Notes under the pieces: generated by a model
What the model was told of the DNA's origin: nothing
Seen by the model: only the letters and a program-made list of their open reading frames with translations
Databases searched by the model: none
In this document: piece after piece, positions 21,581 through 31,856 of the stretch
How positions within the stretch are numbered: the stretch's first letter is position 1
Layout of the letters: each line of letters starts with the position of its first letter
Made by a program: the position numbers and the translations under genes
Assembly: GCA_030704615.1 (NCBI GenBank)
Contig: CM060731.1
Coordinates: forward strand, 620,001 to 684,000
Length of the DNA stretch: 64,000 nt
Reading direction: 5' to 3'
From: Takakia lepidozioides
Lineage: Eukaryota > Streptophyta > Takakiopsida > Takakiales > Takakiaceae

Positions 21581-22244
21581 TTAACCCCTAAACGTCCAAG
21601 GGGGGTCGTTGACTTGACCAAAAAAAATCCACCCGTGCAGTGAAAAATCGCAAGCACTCGCTAGAAAATGAGAAATTTAAAGTTTTGACCGCATATTATG
21701 TGCTCACCTACCACATGAAGACATGTGCAAAATTTGGAGGCAATCGCCCCAGATCTGCAAAATTGCCACCGTTGAATGTGGGGCCCATTCTTTGGGCCCC
21801 TAGTTAAAAAAAAACAAGTTGGAGTCATTATATTGGGAATTTGCTGACGGGATGACATCCGTTTTAGCTGAACCTTCTTCCTAGTTGTCCCCCTCCAGAT
21901 CCTTCATCCGGCAAGATAAAAAGCAGGCGATTTGGCCAAGCAATGTGCTTGTGACACTTGGTCAAAGTAGGGGGGTACACCAAACGTGTGAAGTAAATAG
22001 GACCTGCAAGAGGCCAGCGTACAAAAGGCGCGGGAGGTCTCCAGCCGACCCCCTTGTACTTAAAACAAACTCCTACTCACTGCCCTGAGGGGATCTACGG
22101 GATCTGTAAATGGGAGGTGACAGCCAACTTCTAGGCCCTCAAGATGGCCCAAATTTCACCACAAATGGCCAAGATCTGCAAAAGTTGTGGGCCCCGAAAA
22201 CCTCCAGCGACCCGATTCGGGTCGCTTGGACGTTTAGGGGTTAA
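21581..22244. mobile_element. TTAA-flanked MITE 1 (piggyBac-like ends)
   Basis: The ends are TTAA CCCCTAAACGTCCAAG (21581-21600) and the exact reverse complement CTTGGACGTTTAGGGG TTAA (22225-22244). TTAA is both the apparent target duplication and the piggyBac preference. Inside the right end a GCGACCCGATTCGGGTCGC palindrome follows. The 664 bp contains no transposase, so it would need one supplied in trans. It resembles the elements at 28571 and 43003. Confidence 0.75.
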
Positions 22245-22434
22245 GGTACAAGCCAAAGTCAGAGATCATGCTTGCTGCACAAAACCCACCTTCATTCTAT
22301 ATTATTTTAGTAGCGAGTGTATGTAAGAAGGAGAGGGGAGGATTTGACAAGGGGCTTGCAGGAGGAGCCAGTGCTGTCGGAACCTCCTAAAAGTATATAT
22401 ACCCAGAATTTGGCCATGGGGCTATTCGTTGGAA

Positions 22435-23005
22435 GGTAAGCTTAAGAGCCAAATAAGCGAGAAAAGAGATGCGTGTGAGCGCCTTGCAGAGTGTCAAGCA
22501 GAGGCGATGTTTGATGAGCATCCGCCAGCTCTCTGTTCGCGTACTTTGCGAGCACTGCCTCAGCATGCTTGGCATGGCGGTGCAGCAATAAGGCTGCCTC
22601 CATAGGGCCAATCAGGTTCAATCTAGTGGCAGCAGACAATCCGTCCCGCAGATTCACGGACAAGAAGGCTCGCTGGGAAGTGATTGGATCCATACCCAGG
22701 ATCCCGAAAATATACCCAAACACTGTGGCGTGATGCCCATAGGCCCTTGCAGGCGTGCCCTTCGTGGATGCCCGGATCTTTAACACCTCTTGAGCAACTT
22801 CTTGAAACACAGTGCCTGCTAATCGTAGGAGGGCTTTTCCTTGGCCCAGGGATGCACATCTCACCACATGATTTGTAAGGACTGCGTGTAACGTGCAATC
22901 TAGTTCTGTGCTCTACAACCGGCTTGCAGCGTACACAAACGGTAGCAACAATGCCCCTGCATTTCCACAGAAGTAAGGGCAAACTTCTCTATCGGTGGTC
23001 AAACA
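22435..23005 (-). pseudogene. Truncated duplicate of ureF
   Basis: This minus-strand segment is nearly identical to the C-terminal two thirds of the ureF gene at 30365-31192, running from about VRCASLGQGKALLRLAG to the C-terminal RLF-x-S and stop. Compared with the gene it has lost about 11 bp near 22900, a base near 22970 and the whole N-terminal region. It therefore has no UreF start motif (FPTGGFAHSNGLE) and should not make a working protein. High identity points to a recent duplication. Confidence 0.9.
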
Positions 23006-24780
23006 TGCCGCAGCTCATGCTTCTCCTTCTGATCAGCTTCTAACCAACTTCTGATCGACCAACTTTGCCTCATAATTTGCCCCAGATCAGTTCAAATCTG
23101 CTGATTGCACATATCCCTGTACATTCTTTAACACGTATTAATTAAGTGGCTCCTTAATAGTGTCACCGCAATGCAAGCAGGCTGAGACTCAAGGAAGCCA
23201 AGTTCACCATACCTTCCAGTACCTTCAGCAATCTGACCTCTGACAGTATATAGGTCCCTCTCCAACCTTTCAAAGTGAGCCAGATAGCTATTTTCTGTTT
23301 CAATATGTCGAATCACATATGCATGCTATGACTCCATCCGCCATTACTCGGTGGCATCTCCATACCCGCGACTACCCCATCTTTCTTCTTTCGGCAACTT
23401 GTTAGTTCATCACTCAACAGTATCGGTGTCAGACACCAAGTGTGAAGTGGCTGTCTATGCACAGAGTGTTTGCCACAAACTAGCCGCTACAGCCCATTGG
23501 CGTCGCGTTGGCTATGATCTGGAGAGCAGTGTTCAATTGTGATGGTCGAGTTATTAGCTGGGTAAGGAACCATTCGATTGGAATTAAGGCTGACCTGTCC
23601 AACTGGGATTCCATCCACTATAATAATAGTAAAAGTCTACTCATGAGCCGCTGATCATGCACATGGCTGCTAGCATCAGACCCACAACCACCATGGCCAC
23701 ACTCTGGTTGCCTTGATCTCTCCCATCGTCCACGTAATCGAACTCCTTCACCTTCACACCACTAGACTCAACACCGCTCAACATCTGTGCCCGTGAATAC
23801 AATAGAGATGCGAAAGAGACCGCAGATCAGAATGAGTATATTACCAAGTCACAATCTGGCCCATATTTACAAGCTTTCTTTTCCAGGCAACCTAGCGACG
23901 CGTTACTGGTTATTTTCCAGCCCCAGTAATCCTTGCGATGCAGCTCTGGCATACTAGCAACGAAGCAGATGTTGTGAACTAGGTGTATACTACAAGAAAA
24001 CCATCCAGGCAGCTCCGCACATATGCTCAAGTGTGAAGAAACTCTATTGTAGAACTTGTCATACTCGAACCCAGTGATGGTGTTATAACAGCCGAAAGCA
24101 TGCAAGGAAAAATCGGCAACCACGAAAAATCAACCCGAGCACAGAAAAGGAGGGACTTCGGGAGCGTTTGAGCTTCAACTTCAGGACTCCATTAAAAACA
24201 AGCCCTATCCACAGCACACCTGAGTGGCATGCTCGACGTACTATTCAGCCAACAGTACCGTGTTTATTCTTCTGAAATGATCCGCTCACATTTCGATGTG
24301 CCACACTTGCATCCTCTCGGCGTTCTTGCCCCTGTCATGCTAACCCATAAAGCAACGGCAACAGCTGCTTCTCACAAGGCCTTTAACCAAAACCATAACC
24401 CGGAGCACTTTTCCGATCGTTCTGCTTCCCAGAAACCTCACTCAATACAGATTAATTACCTGATTTGCAGCTCCATGGTTAGAGCATATGTCTGTGGTTT
24501 CCATTCACAAACCAGTCGTGCCAACGACGGCCAGACACACAGTTGGCAGCTGAAGTCAGCCTTATGATGGCAACAACGATGACAAAGCTGATAAGCAGTA
24601 GAAGGCTTCACAACGTTTTCTAAACATCGCTTAAGTGGCCAAACTTGACATCTTTCTAACTGAAGATTACCTGAACACTAATAATCATTTCTTTGTCTCC
24701 TGTTTGTCACAAACATAATCTATAGACCATAATTTTCTTCTCTCACTTTCAAAACAAAAACCACATGTGCTAAAACTAAA
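23006..24780. other. Gene-free stretch
   Basis: Only short open frames without recognisable motifs. The TACTACAAGAAAA near 23993 is a chance CACTA-end look-alike (see rejected list). Confidence 0.4.
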
Positions 24781-24810
24781 CTCACATTGGTACTCACATA
24801 TGCAAGCTAA

Positions 24811-25161
24811 CATCTCTCTCGAGTGATATGAAAACTAAACTCACACTGTTTGATGGTACAAAAACATGAAATACAACACAATCACTCGTTAAAATAAGAG
24901 TCGAGCCATGGACACCCCCAGCTATGGGGACTCCACCCCACAATATCCTACTCTCCCTCCATAAGTACACTCAGATGTTAAGCAGCGAGGGAGCTCGGTC
25001 ATGCAGGCTCAACTCGAGAGAGATGAGCCGCACGATTGACGAGCTCATCAAGTGTCAAGCTAAATTTGACACCTGACAACACTTGAACTAATTCCAAGTG
25101 TTAAATACAAATAACTAGATTTATTCTAGTTAGTTTCACACTGTGTTTATTTAACTTGACA
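24811..25161 (-). repeat. LTR related to the methyltransferase retroelement
   Basis: Shares with 15890-16263 the run CTCTCTCGAGTGATA, then GAGTCGAGCCA, CTATGGGGACTCCACCCCACAA, AACTCGAGAGAGATGAGC, and the end TTATTTAACTTGACA. It is clearly diverged. It directly abuts gag sequence at 25165, so pol has been deleted. Confidence 0.75.
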
Positions 25162-25164
25162 ACA

Positions 25165-25500
25165 CCATAAAAGGCGTAAACAGTTGTGGATTGCGCATCT
25201 ACTGCAAATCACACCAACTATCAAACTCTTGTATTAAATCATCAAGCTCGATGGTGCCCACAACTCCAGAGTACCGACGTGGCCCCTTGGTAGCTCCATA
25301 CATTTCCTCCATAGTGTCCCATAACAATGGCAAGGAAATAGCTTGCACATGTGGCGTGGATCTGAATCAGAACCCTCCTCAGAAGATACAGAAGGTGAAG
25401 GTGGCCTAAACCGCACACCTCGTCTCGTGTACCCACTAGTATCGCTAGTGCTCATACCGATACTTCCCTCAGCAACTAGTAGCACCTCTGTGATAAAAAC
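25165..25500 (-). pseudogene. Gag N-terminal fragment of the related retroelement
   Basis: Minus-strand homologue of gag 11650-12000: GYTRRGVRFRPPSPS corresponds to GFTRRGSRFRPPSPP, followed by the LWRKCMELPRG / GTLELW region in shifted frames. The following 25560-25980 matches the element leader at 12060-12470 (CCTGCACCTGCATCCACCGC). Confidence 0.75.
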
Positions 25501-27780
25501 TCACAACCACACATGTTGTAAACCTGTCTCTAATACCCATTTCCACGAGGTAACCGGGTAGAGAACTTGTTGCAGCTAATGGCTTAGACTACTAGGTTCA
25601 TAACATAAACCTGCACCTGCATCCACCGCAAGCACTCCTATGGTCTGCTGGTCATTAACCCAGCCTCACCATAAGATAAACAATGATGGTATGACTGGTC
25701 ATCACCCCAGCCTCACCACCGACGGCACGCTCTAGGATTGGCCGGTGATCAAATCCGGACCAACCTCCTATGAAAACAAGCGCCCACACAAAATTGACAT
25801 GGCGCACAGTCAAGCATGCAGGTGTAGAGAGGATCCAAACACAAGAAAATCAAAATAGTAACTCCCCCACACCAAAAGCACTCCACATTTTCGCTCCTGC
25901 AAGATACCCCAGCCCAAACCCGGACTGACTCTTGCCTCCACCTACAGAAAGGTTTTGGCCTACAGAGAGGGTGGAAGATTACAAGGAAGAGAGACTAAAG
26001 CAAATCCTATCACAGCAATATGCTCTCATCCCACTACCATATCTCCACACTCTTTTGCTTAAGCAATAGACAAGACCTTTCAAGGATCTCTCAAATAACT
26101 CTCTAAGAGCCCTCAAGATGTCCCTCGAACAATCTCACTAAGGCTCCCAAAGCTTAATCCAAACAATACACCAAGGCCCCAAGAGCTTGCCAAATCTCGG
26201 CCCTGAAGGACCCCAAATAGTCCTTCAACAAGTCGCCAAAGACTCCTCAAACTCGCCAAATATTGGCCTCCAAGGACCCCAAATAGTTCTCCAAACAGTC
26301 ATCCAAATACCCTTTCAAGAGCTCCTCAGAGTGTCGTCCAAAAGCTCCTCAAAGGACCCCAAAGATCCTCTAAACAATCCTCCAAAAGGCCTATATTGTC
26401 TTTATATGTCACTATGTTTCAGGCCTATAGTGATCGTTCCCACACTTTGGTGACCGTTCCCATGAACCTAGGGTTTCATGTGCATCTCATGCTAGGGTTT
26501 GTGCTTCCTTGAGCTTCATGCTTGCTCTCCTCAAGCATCCATGACTTCTATGAGATACCAAGGCAAACTACCTTGATCTTCTTCACCTCAAGCCACAACC
26601 AAGCTTGGTTCCATCTCACCTAGCAATGCATTTGCCGCACAACAAGCTTCACTTCTCTTTGGAGCTCAAGAATCAAGCTTTTTACCTCATTTGATAAGCA
26701 ACCAAGTCTTGCACTCATTCATGTGCTTTTCTTTGGCCATCCACATACATGCTCTACTCGTGGCTTCTATGTGTTGTTTCACCAAGCATCAATACATCTC
26801 CATCTCATGCAAAAAGGAAGATTCAAGTCCCTTCACTTGCTAGCTCAAGAGCCGTGCTCTCCTCAAGCTTAAGGTTGAAACCCCAACTCAAACATATGCT
26901 CTATAAGTGTTTTTCCTTCACCTAAGTGGAAACCAACCATTTTCCTTCTTTCTTGCTCTCCAAGGCTTGAAAATAGAAGCCTCAATGGGCTGAAAACATG
27001 CTCCATATAAGCATCACCTCATACACAAAGGAATGAACTTGTCCCCTTCACCTTCTAGCTCTCCTCAAGCTTGAAGTTGGAAGCCGCATTTGGAAAGCAT
27101 GCTCCACACATGTGCCACTTGCTTGGTCAACCACTTGCTTCACCAAGAGCAATCCAAGAACTCATAACACTATCAAAAGCACTCTCTTCTAACGCCTTAG
27201 CTTGCTTGTTTGTCAACCAAATGAAACCCCACTTGGCTTCATTTCACCATGGATAAAACAACCACTAGTTCTTAGCTTCTCTTGAGCTATTCAATGTTCA
27301 TCAAGCTACCTTTGTTGTACTCTTTCTATGGTGTCTCCAACCTAAGCATGTGCCGCTCTTTGGTTTCTCTTTCACACCATGAACAACTAGAGTTTGATCT
27401 TGAAACCCTAGTGTCTATCTTCTCCACACACAAGACGCTTCTCTTGTGATGCAAGAGCTCTTCTCCAAGCTCTCAAACCCTTAGTGCACATGCAAGCCCT
27501 CCTTCTTGCAAAACCATGCAAACTTTGTGATATGAGAGCTCCACCTCTATAGAATAAAGTAATGCTTCTCAAACCCTAACATCCATGTTCTCTACACCAC
27601 AAGGATTTTCCTTTGCAACACCTGCAACACCTTGCAACTCAAGAGCTCTCTACCAAGCTCTTTTCAACACACAAGTGCTAAGCTAATCCTTACGCACTCA
27701 CAAACATAAGGTGATCTTCTTCTAGTGAAAAGAGTTGAGAAATGAGAGAAGTGAAAGACCATCAAACCACTCTCAAACAT
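25501..27780. other. Leader and C/T-rich interior of a deletion-derived LTR element
   Basis: Positions 25560-25980 are homologous to the leader of the methyltransferase element. About 25990-27780 is pyrimidine-rich (many CAAGCTTC, CTCCTCAAG, CTTCACC words) with no long ORF. It may be the interior of a LARD-like derivative between the LTRs at 24811 and 27790. Confidence 0.4.
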
Positions 27781-27789
27781 GAAAGAAAA

Positions 27790-28110
27790 CACACTAAGAC
27801 CACACCCTAGTCTTTCAAGTGTGAATCCACTCCATCACTCATATATAAGTCAAGCCAAGGGCGCCTTTGCTAAAGGAATCCACCCTACTAACCCTCACAC
27901 ACTCTCTCTCTCGAGCCCAGACTATGGAGGCTCAACTAGAAGAAGATGAGCCTTCCCAAGCTTCACGTGGAGATAACCCACTCCACAACCCAAGTGAGAT
28001 TAGTCATCTCACTTGGCACATGGAACCTAATGAAGTCCCAATGCACAAAATACAAATATAAATATTCAAAATATCCTAGTTAACTAGAAGTGGGTAATTC
28101 TAGTTAATCA
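27790..28110 (-). repeat. Distant LTR-like segment of the same clade
   Basis: Has the same order of landmarks as the LTRs at 15909 and 24811: CACTCATATATAAGTCAAGCCAAGGGCGCC, AATCCACCCTACTAACC, CTCTCTCTCGAG, GGAGGCTCAACTAGAAGAAGATGAGCC, and an AACTAG...CTAGTT palindrome near the end. Nucleotide identity is low, so it is a remote relative. Confidence 0.45.
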
Positions 28111-28121
28111 TGACTAAAACC

Positions 28122-28300
28122 ATGACATCCCAAACAACGGCCCCAACGCTAGTGCTTGGTATGGTTGGAAAGGCCTCAACGAGGAGGGATGCACGGACGT
28201 GGTCTCACGATTTTTGGACTTGTGGTGTGGGAGATGTGGAATTCCAAGTACTTTTGGTCGCAGGAAATTCACAAAAAATAGTTATGGTAACTAGTAAGTG
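28122..28300 (+). repeat. Coding-like repeat of unknown function, copy 1
   Basis: From ATG at 28161 the frame reads GKASTRRDARTWSHDFWT, then CGVGDVEFQVLLVAGN. A homologue at 34497-34650 reads GKPSMRRSAPTWSHDFWT and YGVRDVEFQILLVGGN. Many differences fall in third codon positions, so a conserved peptide is possible. Product unknown. Confidence 0.5.
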
Positions 28301-28570
28301 AGTAAGTAGTAAGTGAGAGGGAAAGAGAGCCCCGACTCTCTTTATGTACCCTCACAGGGGCGGTGGGACCTTCTAGAATCCCGCCCAGCCCTCGGCACTG
28401 GGACCCTTCTAGAAGGTTGCCTGCCCACGTGCACTTCTCCAAGCCTACGGCTGCTGGGTGTCACTGCTGCACCATCCATGTATTAATGTCCATGTATTAA
28501 TGTCCCCTGACATAGGGTGTGCAGTTTTCAGGCCCTTTCTAAGCCCTCTTCCCGTTCCTGTGGGCCCTAG

Positions 28571-29709
28571 TTGACCCTTAAGTGCCCAAGCGACCCATTC
28601 TGGGTGGGTTGGGTTTGCTTAACCAACCATAACTTCATGTGGTTAAGGCTGATTGGGCCTTTTTTGGGCTCAATCAATAGAAAATCGGGTCCCCCTTCAT
28701 ATGGCATTGGCCAATTGGTCAATGCCTGAAGGGGTATGGGTCTGGACCAATTGGAAGGGGGCACACTCAGCTTTTGAGGCCAAATTGGCCCCCCTAACCT
28801 GCCCAAGTTGCTGACATGGCAACTGCGGTCAGGTTAGGGCGGCACGCTCCCCCAAACCCCTTGATTGCCCAGCTGGGGCATGCCGCCCGGCGCAGGTCTG
28901 GGCATTCCCAGGCCTGGGCACTAGCCTGAATCGACAGCGATGGCAGCTCCGGCCAACGCCACATAGGGCGGGTTGGAGGGAGTGCAGCCGCGATGGCGGC
29001 AGAGCTCGGGGCTCGAGAAAAATGCCATAAGGGATGGGCCAAACCTAGGGCGGGGGTTTGAGAGGGTTGAGAGTGGAGTGGGCCAAATATCCTAGGCCTG
29101 CAGGCTATAACCTAGGTGTGCCATTTGAAGTCTTGGGCAAGGAACCTAAAGATGTGAGGGAAATCCGATTGGTCCCAAACTTTTTTTGGGATCTCATATG
29201 GATGTTCATGACACTTCAACCGGAGGGATTAGGAATTGAACGGCTGAATTTGTTTGTATAATCTTAGGAAGAGATATTTTGGCCTGCCCAAAGAAAATGG
29301 CATATTTTGACCCCCCAATTTGTCACTACAAAGGAGCCCACTTGAGAGCATTTCAGAAAAAACTGAAAAAATATGAGGATGTGTGTTATCAGGTATGGTA
29401 CAACATTCTTGAGACTCTCAAAAAAAAAGAAATTAAAACTGCCCAAATACGAGAAAAAAACTGCTTTTTTTGGCACCTATTTCTTAGTGAAGAGTTTTTT
29501 TTGTCCCCACTCTACACTTTATAATCTTCTGATCTGGTAGTTGGAATTTGATGAAACTTTTTTGTGGCAGGAGGTGGGGTAGGTGGGAAGTAATTCCAAC
29601 GGTCAGTTTTACAGGGACACAAAGATTTTCCAGATAAAAATGTTTTTGTGGGCCAGGGTCATGTTTTTCCACGAGAGGGTGAAAATGAGTCTGGGCACTT
29701 AAGGGTTAA
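28571..29709. mobile_element. TTAA-type MITE 2
   Basis: The left end is TTGA CCCTTAAGTGCCCAAGCGACCC (TTAA changed by one base) and the right end is CTGGGCACTTAAGGG TTAA at 29691-29709. It is 1139 bp with no recognisable transposase. Terminal sequence is closest to the element at 43003 (CCCTTAAGT-CCCAAGCGACC). Confidence 0.65.
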
Positions 29710-30364
29710 TTCCTGGACCACTCTCTAATCCCCACACCCCCTTTCAAACCTCGCCCCCTTATTGACGTCATTACACATTAGTCCGAAAGTTGAAAGGCTC
29801 CCGCATTTGAGGGCTCCTCCAGGCTCCTACATTTGGATCTCAACTGAGTGCAAAAGTTGTTAAATTAGAGGACCATTTCTTCGTTAATTTGAAAGCCAAC
29901 AACGCACATGACTGTAGCTACTGCCCTTGGTCAATGACACGAACATAGGTCAAGAGCAAGCTGGGAACAACCGCTCGGGCGTGACAGTGCCTATGTGTGC
30001 ATAAATCAAAAATATATTCATTGTGCTTGAAAGAGTTTATAATTTCTCTTATGCTCATGGAGAGAGAGACCCCTCGATAGTTGAATCTGTCATAACATCG
30101 GTAGAAGAAGGGTGTGCGCAAGTCGTTTACAAATTATATTTTGCACTAAATATCTCAGATTACCGAGGGGGAGCCACCACCACCCGCAGCACAAGACCCG
30201 TTAGATGTTGCAGGAGTATATGTGTACTATTGCCAGTTTAGTGGCTCCCCACCGACTCGTACTAGAACAATGTTTACTCTCGCAGATGTTGTTAACACAT
30301 GAAGAAGAAATTGGGAATGAAGTACATAATACCCAGAATTCTCCTCTGTTTGGCCAAGGTAAGC
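29710..30364. other. Intergenic region downstream of ureF
   Basis: No gene recognised. The short open frames here carry no clear motif. Confidence 0.4.
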
Positions 30365-31192
30365 TTAAGAGCAAAATAAGCGAGAAAAGAGATGCGTGTG
30401 AGCGCCTTGCAGAGTGTCAAGCAGAGGCGATGTTTGATGAGCATCCGCCAGCTCTCTGTTCGCGTACTTTGCGAGCACTGCCTCAGCATGCTTGGCATGG
30501 CGGTGCAGCAATAAGGCTGCCTCCATAGGGCCAATCAGGTTCAATCTAGTGGCAGCAGACAATCCGTCCCGCAGATTCACGAACAAGAAGGCTCGCTGGG
30601 AAGTGATTGGATCCATTCCCAGGATCCCGAAAATATACCCAAACACTGTGGCGTGATGCCCATAGGCCCTTGCAGGCGTGCCCTTCGTGGATGCCCGGAT
30701 CTTTAACACCTCTTGAACCACTTCTTGAAACACAGTGCCTGCTAATCGTAGGAGGGCTTTTCCTTGGCCCAGGGATGCACATCTCACCACATGATTTGTA
30801 AGGACTGCGTGTAACGTGCAATCTAGTTTAATCCAGGGTTCTGTGCTCTGCAACCGGCTTGCAGCGTACACAAACGGTAGCAACAATGCCCCTGCATTTT
30901 CCACAGAAGTAAGGGCAAACTTCTCTACCGTGGTGGCATCAAACACCAACCCTGCCTGCGTTGCTGCTTCCAGACCATTAGAATGAGCAAAACCTCCAGT
31001 GGGAAAGACCGAGTCTATCAACTGCCAAGTACTCCAGTTCAACAAACCGACTTGAATGTTCGTCAGATTGCCCGCCGTCTTTAGCACGTCCCGCGATTGT
31101 GAAGTATCTTCTGCATCCTCACTTTGTACTACAGTCTCTCCAGCCCTCTCTGCCACAAACCCAACTCCACAATGCGTTGTGACACTCTCCAT
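30365..31192 (-). CDS. UREF: Urease accessory protein UreF
   Basis: UreF works with UreG and UreD (UreH) to load the nickel centre of apo-urease in the cytosol; it acts on UreG GTPase activity. The single-exon frame gives 275 residues from the first ATG at 31192. An in-frame GTG further upstream is not a likely start. The family signature WQLIDSVFPTGG then FAHSNGLE is present near residue 60. The rest is the all-helical UreF fold, with VRCASLGQGKALLRLAG, ARAYGHHATVFGYIFGILG and RDGLSAATRLNLIGPMEAA. The length suits plant UreF. It lies head-to-head with the thioesterase gene at 31857; the 664-bp gap probably holds both promoters. A truncated copy lies at 22435-23005. Confidence 0.95.
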   Translation of the reverse strand: MESVTTHCGVGFVAERAGETVVQSEDAEDTSQSRDVLKTAGNLTNIQVGLLNWSTWQLIDSVFPTGGFAHSNGLEAATQAGLVFDATTVEKFALTSVENAGALLLPFVYAASRLQSTEPWIKLDCTLHAVLTNHVVRCASLGQGKALLRLAGTVFQEVVQEVLKIRASTKGTPARAYGHHATVFGYIFGILGMDPITSQRAFLFVNLRDGLSAATRLNLIGPMEAALLLHRHAKHAEAVLAKYANRELADAHQTSPLLDTLQGAHTHLFSRLFCS

Positions 31193-31856
31193 GATAATAA
31201 CTCCTCTCGGGTGAGAAAAATTTGTGGGTAGTGAGCAGGCTGGCGGATCGAAGATCACATTGCTTGTCCCTTCCTTATCAATCCATCACTCTAGCACAGA
31301 AGAAAAACCTGGCTGGGTGTGCTAGTTTGGAATAGCATCTTTATGGCTGCTGATAAGTATAAGCGCTACATGGGCCCTATCTAAAACCGACGAAATCTTC
31401 CAAAATCCGACTTTTACAAAACCCGACTCGACTCGTAAAATATAGAAACCCCACAACACTAATTGGAACCCGTGGGGGTTTTGACAGCACTGTTCGAAGC
31501 GGTGGGACCGGTGCTGGGAGAGGATGGCGCTTACCAAATTACACTTCTCGGTGATGAATCTGCCTTCAACGGAGACCATGGGCTACTCGAAGGACGTTGC
31601 TGCCCGCTCTCTCGACCTTCAGGGTCGGTCGGTAGCTTGCGCGGGATTGCATATGAGGGTTATTCTTTGCTAGGATTACAGTGGGCCAGGAGAAGGTTAG
31701 TCGATAGGGAACAGAGTACGGCCACCTTCTGCTGCATCAATATGCAAGTTACTCTTGTCTAGAGTTACAGTGGGCGATCGAAGGAGGCAGTACTTTAAGT
31801 GCTCTAGAAATTCCGATTTACACTCATCCGACGTTCCTGGACGAAAAGAAGACGCA
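31193..31856. promoter_or_regulatory. Divergent intergenic region between ureF and the thioesterase gene
   Basis: A 664-bp gap between two start codons facing away from each other. It should contain both promoters and 5' UTRs. No clear TATA box could be fixed for either gene. Short ORFs inside it have no recognised motif. Confidence 0.45.

Noticed and set aside
23990-24003. CACTA terminus (TACTACAAGAAAA)
   Set aside because: The first base is wrong, no matching inverse end or subterminal repeats lie nearby, and it is probably chance.
30145-30290. Possible host exon (DPLDVAGVYVYYCQF)
   Set aside because: Short, with no start or partner exon found; the resemblance to known zinc proteins is too weak.
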